Below, piece by piece: positions 1-6,313 of a DNA stretch of 6,505 bases. Every line of letters begins with the position of its first letter. Positions within the stretch are counted from its first letter, which is position 1. The notes beneath the pieces were generated by a model. The model was not told the origin of the DNA. It saw only the letters and a list, made by a program, of their open reading frames with translations, and did not search any database. The DNA is taken from NCBI GenBank assembly GCA_013002595.1, contig JABDJG010000117.1, positions 1 through 6,505 of the forward strand, in the 5' to 3' direction. This DNA is from Hyphomicrobiales bacterium (GTDB lineage: Bacteria; Pseudomonadota; Alphaproteobacteria; Rhizobiales; Aestuariivirgaceae). A program made the translations under genes and the position numbers.

Positions 1-346
1 CCTCAACGCCGATATTCAAAAGTCGCTTGATGAGCAGACCGATGCCTGGGGCATCAAGGTCTCCAATGTAGAACTCAAGCATGTCGACCTTGACGATAGG
101 ATGATCCGGGCGATCGCCAAACAGGCAGAAGCAGAACGGCTGCGCCGCGCCAAGGTTATCGACGCGGAAGGCGAATTCCAGGCTGCCGAAAAATTCTTCC
201 AGGCCGCCGAGATACTCGCCAAACAGAACCAGGCGATGCAATTGCGCTACCTCACCACGCTTCAAACCATCGCGGGAGACAAAACTAACACCATCGTATT
301 CCCCCTGCCGCTAGAGATGCTCGGCGATTTGACTGGCAAGAAGTGA
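1..346 (+). CDS. Slipin (stomatin/band 7, SPFH) family protein, C-terminal fragment
   Basis: This is the 3' end of a gene that begins before the window; the reading frame is open from base 2 and ends at TGA 344-346. The visible 114 residues match the end of bacterial slipins: the segment DEQTDAWGIKVSNVELKHVD, then the charged helix with AIAKQAEAERLRRAKVI, DAEGEFQAAEKF, QAMQLRYL, and the closing TIVFPLP before a short tail. Family knowledge: slipins are membrane-anchored SPFH proteins that oligomerise, probably organise membrane microdomains, and are often paired with an NfeD-like partner gene. The helical, Ala/Glu-rich stretch is the expected coiled-coil oligomerisation region. The N-terminal membrane anchor and most of the SPFH domain are outside the window, so any partner gene would be upstream. 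The thiL start follows after 28 nt, so the two may be co-transcribed, but no functional link is evident. Confidence 0.9.
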   Translation, partial: LNADIQKSLDEQTDAWGIKVSNVELKHVDLDDRMIRAIAKQAEAERLRRAKVIDAEGEFQAAEKFFQAAEILAKQNQAMQLRYLTTLQTIAGDKTNTIVFPLPLEMLGDLTGKK

Positions 347-360
347 CGGGACGATTGTCG

Positions 361-365
361 AAGGA
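361..365 (+). promoter_or_regulatory. Ribosome binding site of thiL
   Basis: AAGGA lies 9 nt before the ATG at 375, in the short gap after the slipin stop. It supports the chosen thiL start and shows that thiL is initiated independently, not only by read-through coupling. Confidence 0.7.
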
Positions 366-374
366 ATAATCAAA

Positions 375-1394
375 ATGTTGGGCCAACAGCCCCAACTTCC
401 TGGGGAATTTGAACTGATCGCAGATTACTTTGCACCACTGTCGAAGGGCTTTCCGGGCGCCTTTGGGCTGCTTGACGACGCTGCGATCATCTCGCCCGCG
501 TCTGGCCACGATCTGGTTGCCAAGACGGACGCCATAGTCGGTGGTGTTCATTTCGAACCCGATGATCCCGCAGACCTGATCGCGCGCAAGGCTCTACGGG
601 TCAATCTATCCGATATTGCAGGCAAGGGCGCCAATGCGCGCGCTTATATGCTTGACCTGGTCCTGCCACATACGACAACCGCGGCATGGCTTTCGGCATT
701 TTGCGATGGTCTTGCCGCCGACCAGAATGAATATGGCGTGCATCTTATCGGCGGCGACACGAATGCAACACCTGGAACATTGACCATCGCAGTCACGGCC
801 TTCGGCGAGGTTCCAAGGGGCCGGATGTTGAGGCGCAGCAGCGCCCACGCAGATGATTTGATCTTTGTCACCGGCACGATAGGCGATGCAGCTCTCGGGC
901 TCCGGGTACTATGTGGTGAATTGCCGTCCCTGAAGACTAAGACGGCAGCCTCCCTGGTAGGCCGCTATCGCCTGCCGCAGCCGCGCGTCGATGTCGGACC
1001 ACTGCTTCTAGATGTTGCAACGGCAACAATCGATGTTTCCGATGGCTTGCTTGCAGATCTCGGACACATCTGTGAAATGTCTGGCTTGTCCGCGGTAATC
1101 TCGACTAATGACATACCGCTATCGCCCGCCGCGCAGCAGGCTCTGTCGGCCGACCGGTCAATCATTGCTGCCATAGTGGCAGGTGGCGACGACTATGAGA
1201 TTTTGTTTACAGCGCCGTTGGGTGCGGTGAGCAAGATTGACGAGATATCCCGATCGACCGGCGTGCCGATAACAATGATAGGCCGCATGGAGAAGATCTC
1301 GCCGAATATCGAAACACCCGTCACACTGCTCGATCCAAGTGGAACGCCACTGAAGATCGGGAATAGGGGCTGGACGCATTTCGGGCGGCTGTGA
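375..1394 (+). CDS. thiL: Thiamine-monophosphate kinase ThiL
   Basis: A 339-residue cytoplasmic enzyme of the PurM/ThiL superfamily that phosphorylates thiamine monophosphate with ATP to thiamine diphosphate, the last step of cofactor synthesis. The length is typical. Family motifs are in order: GLLDDAA near residues 31-37 (metal/nucleotide aspartates), KTDAIVGGVHF at 50-60, KALRVNLSDIAGKGA at 72-86, GGDTNATP at 126-133, TGTIGDAALG at 166-175, IDVSDGLLADLGHI at 219-232, and GGDDYEILFT at 270-279. All the acidic residues expected for Mg-ATP binding are visible, so the enzyme should be active. The start is supported by AAGGA 9 nt upstream. In many alphaproteobacteria thiL sits near riboflavin synthesis genes and nusB; here the gene just upstream is a slipin and the downstream genes concern lipids. 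The stop codon lies inside a GTGA, where a tiny open frame begins (1391-1480), which is probably not a gene. Confidence 0.96.
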   Translation: MLGQQPQLPGEFELIADYFAPLSKGFPGAFGLLDDAAIISPASGHDLVAKTDAIVGGVHFEPDDPADLIARKALRVNLSDIAGKGANARAYMLDLVLPHTTTAAWLSAFCDGLAADQNEYGVHLIGGDTNATPGTLTIAVTAFGEVPRGRMLRRSSAHADDLIFVTGTIGDAALGLRVLCGELPSLKTKTAASLVGRYRLPQPRVDVGPLLLDVATATIDVSDGLLADLGHICEMSGLSAVISTNDIPLSPAAQQALSADRSIIAAIVAGGDDYEILFTAPLGAVSKIDEISRSTGVPITMIGRMEKISPNIETPVTLLDPSGTPLKIGNRGWTHFGRL

Positions 1395-1554
1395 AACCCA
1401 ACCTGTGGAACACGATTACGATGGCCGCACATGACGCGGCGTTGATATGGCTCAATCACACTACAGATGAGGCAGGTTAAACTTCACTGACTGCTGCTCG
1501 AAACGAGGTGAAGCAAATACAGCTCGCACAAACAGGGAACTGGAGGCATTAGGC
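1395..1554 (+). other. Spacer between thiL and the acyl-CoA synthetase gene
   Basis: These 160 nt hold no convincing gene. A short GC hairpin is possible at 1424-1440 (GCCGC, 7-nt loop, GCGGC) but no T-run follows it, so it is not a standard intrinsic terminator. The spacer is long enough for a promoter for the downstream gene. TTGATA at 1442-1447 resembles a -35 box, but no well-spaced -10 box was found. The only solid signal is the GGAGG ribosome binding site at its end. Confidence 0.5.
1542..1546 (+). promoter_or_regulatory. Strong ribosome binding site fixing a GTG start
   Basis: GGAGG stands 8 nt before GTG 1555-1557. This is the best Shine-Dalgarno match in the window and decides that the acyl-CoA synthetase begins at the GTG rather than at the later ATG at codon 12. 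Confidence 0.8.
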
Positions 1555-3321
1555 GTGCCGCAGACGTTAGACATCATCCATGTTGATATGGCCCCTTCGA
1601 TTCCGGAGCTTTTCCACGAACGTGTCCGGCGGACGCCTGATGCAACCGCTTACTGCCAATTCGAAGCAGGGTCCAGTGACTGGCGCCGCTATAGCTGGCG
1701 AGAAATGGACGAGTTGGTCGGCCGATGGCGCGGCGGGTTCTTGGCGTCGGGGCTTAATCTGGGTGACCGGGTGGCCATCCTGTTGAACAACAGCGTGGAA
1801 TGGGTGTGTTTTGATCTTGCTGCGCTGTGCGCCGGTCTTGTAACCGTACCGCTTCATATTACCGATGGACCTCACAGTTGGGCGGACCGGCTTGCCGATG
1901 CCGAACCCAGGCTGCTGCTTGTTGGGCAGTTCGAAGACTGGCGGTTGTTGCAACCCTTGCAGCAGCAATTTCCGTCCCTTGAGCAGACCATTTGCATGGA
2001 ACCTGCCACTGGCACAGCCCACGGCGTGGTTCATGTAGAAACGTGGTTGCCGAGTAAACCTGACCCGACCAGGGTCGAGATCACCGGCGATACCATTGCC
2101 ACCATCACGTATACATCCGGCACGACCGGGCGCCCGAAAGGCGTGGTACTATCACATCACAACATCATAACGGCCGCCAGCGCCACGCTGGAGCGCAATC
2201 CCGGGTATCTGGAGGACGTCTTCCTGTCGTTCCTGGCCATGGCCCACATCTTCGAGCGAACGCCGGAATACTATCTCGCCATGATGTGCGGGGGGCAAAT
2301 CGCATTTGCACGATCAGTCGCTGACCTGCCTGAAGATTTCGCGACCATCAGGCCAACTGTCGTGATGGCCGTACCACGCATCTTTGAGCGGATATGGAAA
2401 GGTGTGGCGACGTCTGCAGCGAAAAATCCGCTCGGCCGCTGGCTGATCAAACGGGTCGCGGTACTTGGGCCGGACACAGGCGTCGCTACTTTGGCTGAGC
2501 GGGCACAACGTTTGTTGATCAGGCTGTTAATAAGCCGCAAGTTGCTCAAGCGCTTCGGCGGGCGCCTGCGGCTGACGGTCTGTGGCGGCGCGCCGCTGTC
2601 TGCCGACCTGGCGCGGTCGCTGCGAACAATTGGGCTGCCATTGCTTGAAGGCTACGGTCTTGCTGAGGCAGCAGGCCCGGTCAGTGGGGACAGGCTGGAC
2701 GAATATGAGCCGGGCGCGGTTGGAGCCCCTCTTGATGGCATGGAGATCAGGATCGCCGGCACGGGCGAGATCTTGCTGCGTTCCGGCTCAGTCATGTCTG
2801 GATACTGGAAACGTCCCGACGAAACCGCAAGAGCGATCGATCAAGACGGTTGGCTGCATACTGGAGATATGGGTGAACTGCAGGATGGTCGCCTTTACAT
2901 CCATGGCCGCATGCGCGATCTGATCGTCTTGTCGACTGGAGAAAAGCTGGCGCCGGCAGACATCGAGAGCCAGATCATCATGGATCCGCTGTTCGAACAG
3001 GCTATGGTCGTCGGCGACAAGCGGCCCATCGTTGCCGCCCTTGTCGTCCTTGCAGCCGATCGGTGGAACGAGTTTGCGGCGAAACAGGGCCTTGACCCCA
3101 AAGACCCGAACGCACCTGCCGGCGAACAAGCCCTGCGCGAGCGCATAAGCACACAATGCCATTCATTTCCAGACTATGCGCAAATCAGACGGACAAGCGC
3201 CAGCCTGGCACCTTGGACCACCGAGGATGGCCTACTGTCCGTGACGCTAAAGGTGAAACGCGACGCAGTCTCCAGAAAGTTTGAAAAGCAGATCGAGGAC
3301 CTGTTCGCCGGGCACGAATGA
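1555..3321 (+). CDS. Long-chain acyl-CoA synthetase, FAA1/COG1022 type (AMP-forming)
   Basis: A 588-residue adenylating enzyme (ANL superfamily) expected to convert a fatty acid, ATP and CoA to acyl-CoA through acyl-AMP. Visible motifs: the phosphate loop ITYTSGTTGRPKG at residues 184-196; FLAMAHIFER followed by RPTVVMAVPRIFERIWKGV, which mark the COG1022 long-chain branch; GYGLAEAAGP at 366-375; WLHTGDMGEL at 433-442 with the ribose-binding Asp438; GRMRDLIVLSTGEKLAP at 451-467; and LKVKR near the C-terminus, where Lys566 is the likely adenylation lysine. The length is typical. Two points deserve notice. The usual Thr of the YGxTE motif is Ala370. Only 26 residues separate Glu371 from the EIRI strand, so the insertion typical of acyl-AMP ligases is absent, which supports CoA rather than carrier-protein transfer. 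No membrane segment or signal peptide is evident. Fatty-acid chain preference cannot be read from the sequence. The adjacent ACP/acyl-AMP ligase/acyltransferase fusion suggests a role in lipid assembly or fatty-acid recycling; this is inference. Confidence 0.92.
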   Translation: MPQTLDIIHVDMAPSIPELFHERVRRTPDATAYCQFEAGSSDWRRYSWREMDELVGRWRGGFLASGLNLGDRVAILLNNSVEWVCFDLAALCAGLVTVPLHITDGPHSWADRLADAEPRLLLVGQFEDWRLLQPLQQQFPSLEQTICMEPATGTAHGVVHVETWLPSKPDPTRVEITGDTIATITYTSGTTGRPKGVVLSHHNIITAASATLERNPGYLEDVFLSFLAMAHIFERTPEYYLAMMCGGQIAFARSVADLPEDFATIRPTVVMAVPRIFERIWKGVATSAAKNPLGRWLIKRVAVLGPDTGVATLAERAQRLLIRLLISRKLLKRFGGRLRLTVCGGAPLSADLARSLRTIGLPLLEGYGLAEAAGPVSGDRLDEYEPGAVGAPLDGMEIRIAGTGEILLRSGSVMSGYWKRPDETARAIDQDGWLHTGDMGELQDGRLYIHGRMRDLIVLSTGEKLAPADIESQIIMDPLFEQAMVVGDKRPIVAALVVLAADRWNEFAAKQGLDPKDPNAPAGEQALRERISTQCHSFPDYAQIRRTSASLAPWTTEDGLLSVTLKVKRDAVSRKFEKQIEDLFAGHE

Positions 3322-3347
3322 CTCCCCTAACCAGTCCGCGCGCCCGA

Positions 3348-3382
3348 ATTTGAGGTCCTTTGTCACTTGACCTGCCTCAAAT
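3348..3382. repeat. Perfect 8-bp inverted repeat in the spacer before the fusion gene
   Basis: ATTTGAGG at 3348-3355 is the exact reverse complement of CCTCAAAT at 3375-3382, with 19 nt between. A further inner pairing is possible (AGGTC 3353-3357 with GACCT 3369-3373) as an alternative fold. It starts 26 nt after the acyl-CoA synthetase stop. No T-run follows, so it is not a classic intrinsic terminator; it could be an mRNA hairpin or an operator for a dimeric regulator. Confidence 0.55.
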
Positions 3383-3419
3383 GCCCAATTGCCTGAAACT
3401 GCAATACTTCACTTGGGCA
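3382..3419. repeat. Second inverted repeat with a nested stem, adjoining the first
   Basis: TGCCCAA at 3382-3388 is the reverse complement of TTGGGCA at 3413-3419. Nested within it, ATTGC 3388-3392 can pair with GCAAT 3401-3405 around an 8-nt loop, giving a two-part stem with a bulge on the 3' side. Its left arm begins at the last base of the first repeat, so the two structures are back to back. It ends 38 nt before the start codon of the fusion gene. A leader RNA structure, transcription attenuation or a protein binding site are possible roles. Confidence 0.5.
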
Positions 3420-3457
3420 AATGAAAGGATCACGGCCAACAAACGGTTGCAGCTGAC

Positions 3458-6313
3458 ATGGCAAGTAAACAAAAGCCGTCGAACAACGATGACCTCAATG
3501 AAGCATTGAGGTTGGAACAGCGCGTTCTCGCAATGGTTGAAGCCTTAGCGCATGAACTCAATCCGCGCCGCAAGGTGAATGCAACAGTCCATTCGTCGTT
3601 GCAGCGTGACCTCGGTTTCGACAGTCTCGGGTTGTCTGAACTTCTGTTGCGGACTGAAAAGGAGTTCAAACTGCGACTGCCGGATGACCTGTTCAGCCGC
3701 CTGGAAACGCCACTCGATCTGGTTAACGAGATTGCCAAATCCGGACCAGCAGCAAGCGGTCTCATCACGCAAAGAACGGATCTGCTGCCAAGCAGCACAG
3801 TCGAAGACATTCCTCAGGCCGAGACCACGCTGAGCGGTGTTCTGGATTGGCATGTCCGCCACAATCCGGATCGCCCGCATATCCTGTTGTCCGATGGGTA
3901 TAGCGAGACCGAGACCATCACCTATGCCGAGTTGTCACATGCCGCAGGCCGTCTTGCGGCAGCGATGCGCTCATGGGGACTGGAGCCTGGCGAATTCGTC
4001 GGCATCATGCTGCCGACCGGACGGGAGTTCTTCGAGATCTTTTTCGGCACGCTGCTCGCTGGCGCCATTCCGGTGCCAATGTATCCCCCGGTTCGTCTGT
4101 CTCAGCTGGAAGAGCATCTGCGGCGTCAAGCCGGGATACTGAGGAACTCACAAGCTGCCCTTCTGATCATCCCCGAAGAGGGCAAGGCGTTGTCGACCCT
4201 GCTCGGCGGGCAAATTGAGACGCTACGCGGCGTATCGACTGTTCGGGATCTTCGGGAAAGCGGCGATAACTTTGTATCCCTGCCCTGCCAGACAGATGAA
4301 CTCGCCATGTTGCAGTACACATCCGGTAGCACCGGCGATCCCAAAGGCGTCATGCTGACCCACGCCAACTTGCTCGCCAATATCCGGGCAATGGGTGATG
4401 CGATCGACGCGACATCGAACGACATTTTCGTGAGCTGGCTGCCGCTCTATCACGACCTTGGGCTTATCGGCGCCTGGTTCGGCAGCCTTTATTATGCTGT
4501 CCCGGTCGTTGTCATGTCACCGCTACGCTTCATCGTAAGACCGGAAAGCTGGCTCTGGGCAATTCATCGCAACTCAGCAACACTTACCGCTGCACCAAAC
4601 TTTGCCTTCGAATTCTGCGTCAAAAAGATCGATGACAGCGCAATCGAGGGACTCGACCTCAGCTCGCTGCGCATGGTCGCAAACGGCGCCGAACCGGTCA
4701 GTGCCGACACTATCCGCCGTTTCACAGAGCGTTTCGAACCCTATGGATTTCGGCCCGAAGCAATGACACCGGTGTATGGGTTGGCAGAAAATGCCGTAGG
4801 TCTTGCATTCTCCAAGGTTGGCGCCAAGCCGATTATCGATACAGTCAGTCGCGAAGCGTTGCCACAATTTGAGATGGCGGTGCCGGCACGTGCCGATGAA
4901 GCACATCCGATGTCATTTGTATCAAGCGGTGTTCCGTTGCCTGGCAACGAGATCAGGATCGTGGACGCGCTCGGACGCGAGGTCGCTGAGCGCCAGCAGG
5001 GGCGGCTCGAGTTCAAGGGGCCATCATCCACGCGCGGCTATTACCGCAATCCGCAAAAGTCTGGAACATTGTTCCACGATGGATGGCTCGACAGCAGCGA
5101 TCTTGCCTATGTCGCAGAAGGCAACATCTTCATCACTGGCAGAGTGAAGGACATCATCATCAAGGGCGGCCGCAACATCTACCCCGAAGAGATCGAGGAA
5201 GCGGTCGGCAACATCGCCAATATCCGAAAAGGCTGTGTCGCGGCCTTCGCGACCGCCGATGCTGGAACCGGCTCAGAACGGCTGGTTGTGTTGGCCGAGA
5301 CGCGGGCAACAGACCCTGAAGCCCGTTTGAAAATGGAACACGAGGTCGGCCTAACCGTGGTCGACATCCTTGGAATGCCCGCTGACGAGATCATCCTGGC
5401 GTCACCACATACCGTGCCCAAGACCTCAAGCGGCAAGATTCGGCGGTCCACGACGCGTGAATTGTATGAAAAGGGCAAACTCGGGCAACCGGGCCGCGCC
5501 CTTTGGCTGCAAGTCATACGCCTTGGCTTCATGTCCGGTATGCCTCGGCTGCGGCGCTTGGTGAGAACGATCGGCGATAGTGCGTACGCCGGATGGTGGT
5601 GGCTGGTCCTGATCGTTCTTGCCGCCATCACCTGGGTTGCCGTCTTGCTCTTGCCGCAGCGCTCCTGGCGATGGGCGTTCGTGCGGTCGACAGCGCGGCT
5701 TATGCTGCGTCTCACAAACATTCCACTTTCGGTGTCCGGTTCCCAGCGCCTTGCTCTTAACACAGGCGTTCTTGCCGCAAATCATTCAAGCTACTTCGAT
5801 GCGGTTGTGTTGGCAGCGGTGCTGCCGGGCGAACCGACATTCATCGCCAAGCAGGAATTGTCCGGGCAATATGTCGCCGGCCCCTTCCTGAGACGGCTCG
5901 GCGCGCAATTCGTCGAGCGCGCCGTTGCCCAGGCAGGCCTGAATGAGGTCGAAGCATACAAGGATCTTGTTCGCAGCGGGCAAAAGCTGGTGGTGTTTCC
6001 CGAAGCGACATTCTTCAGAATGCCGGGACTTCTGCAATTTCGCCTCGGTGCCTTCGCCATAGCCTGCGGCACTGAAACGCTGGTGCTGCCGATCGCGATC
6101 TCCGGCACCCGCTCAATCCTGCGCGGTGGACAATGGTTCCCACGCCATGGTGCCGTAAAGGTAGAGGTGCTTGCGCCGGTGGTGCCGTCCGGTCACGATT
6201 TCACCTCAGCCATCAAGCTGAGGGACGAGGTTCGAGCAGGTATCCTGGCGCACTGCGACGAACCCGATATGGCGCAAACTGAGGTGGTATTTGCGAGTGG
6301 CGGTGATGAATGA
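3458..6313 (+). CDS. ACP - fatty acyl-AMP ligase - PlsC acyltransferase fusion protein
   Basis: A 951-residue trifunctional protein. Residues about 20-95 are an acyl carrier domain with DLGFDSLGLSELL, where Ser56 is the phosphopantetheine site. Residues about 122-680 are an adenylation domain of the fatty acyl-AMP ligase kind: QYTSGSTGDPKGVMLTH at 286-302, the FAAL-type LYHDLGLIG at 330-338, YGLAENA at 440-446, the SREAL element at 464-468 within an insertion, SSGVPLPGNEIRI at 489-501, GRVKDIIIKGGRN at 561-573, and the closing TSSGKIRR with Lys660. Residues 713-733 are a hydrophobic, probably membrane, segment. Residues about 750-935 are a PlsC-type acyltransferase with NHSSYFD at 775-781 (HX4D catalytic pair His776/Asp781), FIAKQEL at 795-801, FPEATFF at 847-853, and LPIAISGTRS at 877-886. 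Expected chemistry: fatty acid to acyl-AMP, transfer to the carrier domain, then acylation of a lysolipid or other acceptor at the inner membrane. Odd points: SSD at 546-548 where TGD or SGD is usual, and Ala instead of Gly in FPEGT. The ATG start is fixed by an in-frame stop at 3422 and no other upstream start, but its ribosome binding site is weak. Domain assignments are secure; the physiological acceptor is unknown. Confidence 0.93.
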   Translation: MASKQKPSNNDDLNEALRLEQRVLAMVEALAHELNPRRKVNATVHSSLQRDLGFDSLGLSELLLRTEKEFKLRLPDDLFSRLETPLDLVNEIAKSGPAASGLITQRTDLLPSSTVEDIPQAETTLSGVLDWHVRHNPDRPHILLSDGYSETETITYAELSHAAGRLAAAMRSWGLEPGEFVGIMLPTGREFFEIFFGTLLAGAIPVPMYPPVRLSQLEEHLRRQAGILRNSQAALLIIPEEGKALSTLLGGQIETLRGVSTVRDLRESGDNFVSLPCQTDELAMLQYTSGSTGDPKGVMLTHANLLANIRAMGDAIDATSNDIFVSWLPLYHDLGLIGAWFGSLYYAVPVVVMSPLRFIVRPESWLWAIHRNSATLTAAPNFAFEFCVKKIDDSAIEGLDLSSLRMVANGAEPVSADTIRRFTERFEPYGFRPEAMTPVYGLAENAVGLAFSKVGAKPIIDTVSREALPQFEMAVPARADEAHPMSFVSSGVPLPGNEIRIVDALGREVAERQQGRLEFKGPSSTRGYYRNPQKSGTLFHDGWLDSSDLAYVAEGNIFITGRVKDIIIKGGRNIYPEEIEEAVGNIANIRKGCVAAFATADAGTGSERLVVLAETRATDPEARLKMEHEVGLTVVDILGMPADEIILASPHTVPKTSSGKIRRSTTRELYEKGKLGQPGRALWLQVIRLGFMSGMPRLRRLVRTIGDSAYAGWWWLVLIVLAAITWVAVLLLPQRSWRWAFVRSTARLMLRLTNIPLSVSGSQRLALNTGVLAANHSSYFDAVVLAAVLPGEPTFIAKQELSGQYVAGPFLRRLGAQFVERAVAQAGLNEVEAYKDLVRSGQKLVVFPEATFFRMPGLLQFRLGAFAIACGTETLVLPIAISGTRSILRGGQWFPRHGAVKVEVLAPVVPSGHDFTSAIKLRDEVRAGILAHCDEPDMAQTEVVFASGGDE

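Noticed and set aside
1424..1440. GC hairpin after thiL as an intrinsic terminator
   Set aside because: The stem is only 5 bp and no T-run follows, so it does not qualify.
1567..2034. 155-residue antisense open frame
   Set aside because: It lies fully opposite the 5' part of the acyl-CoA synthetase, has no recognisable domain, and is explained as a shadow of a GC-rich coding region.
3360..3408. Sigma-70 promoter in the spacer before the fusion gene
   Set aside because: TTGTCA and TTGACC resemble -35 boxes, but no -10 hexamer lies at 16-18 nt from either; AATACT at 3403 is too far away.
3430..3810. 126-residue antisense open frame covering the ACP region
   Set aside because: The forward strand encodes a clear carrier domain with the phosphopantetheine motif; the reverse frame is low-complexity Ser/Arg-rich and has no support.
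5179..5763. 194-residue antisense open frame
   Set aside because: It lies opposite well-conserved ligase and linker coding sequence; the composition (Arg, Ser, Pro rich) is typical of a shadow frame and no motif is visible.
6310..6312. ATG at the ATGA overlapping the fusion stop as the transporter start
   Set aside because: This ATG is in a different frame from the UMF1 protein; the in-frame start is the ATG at 6306.
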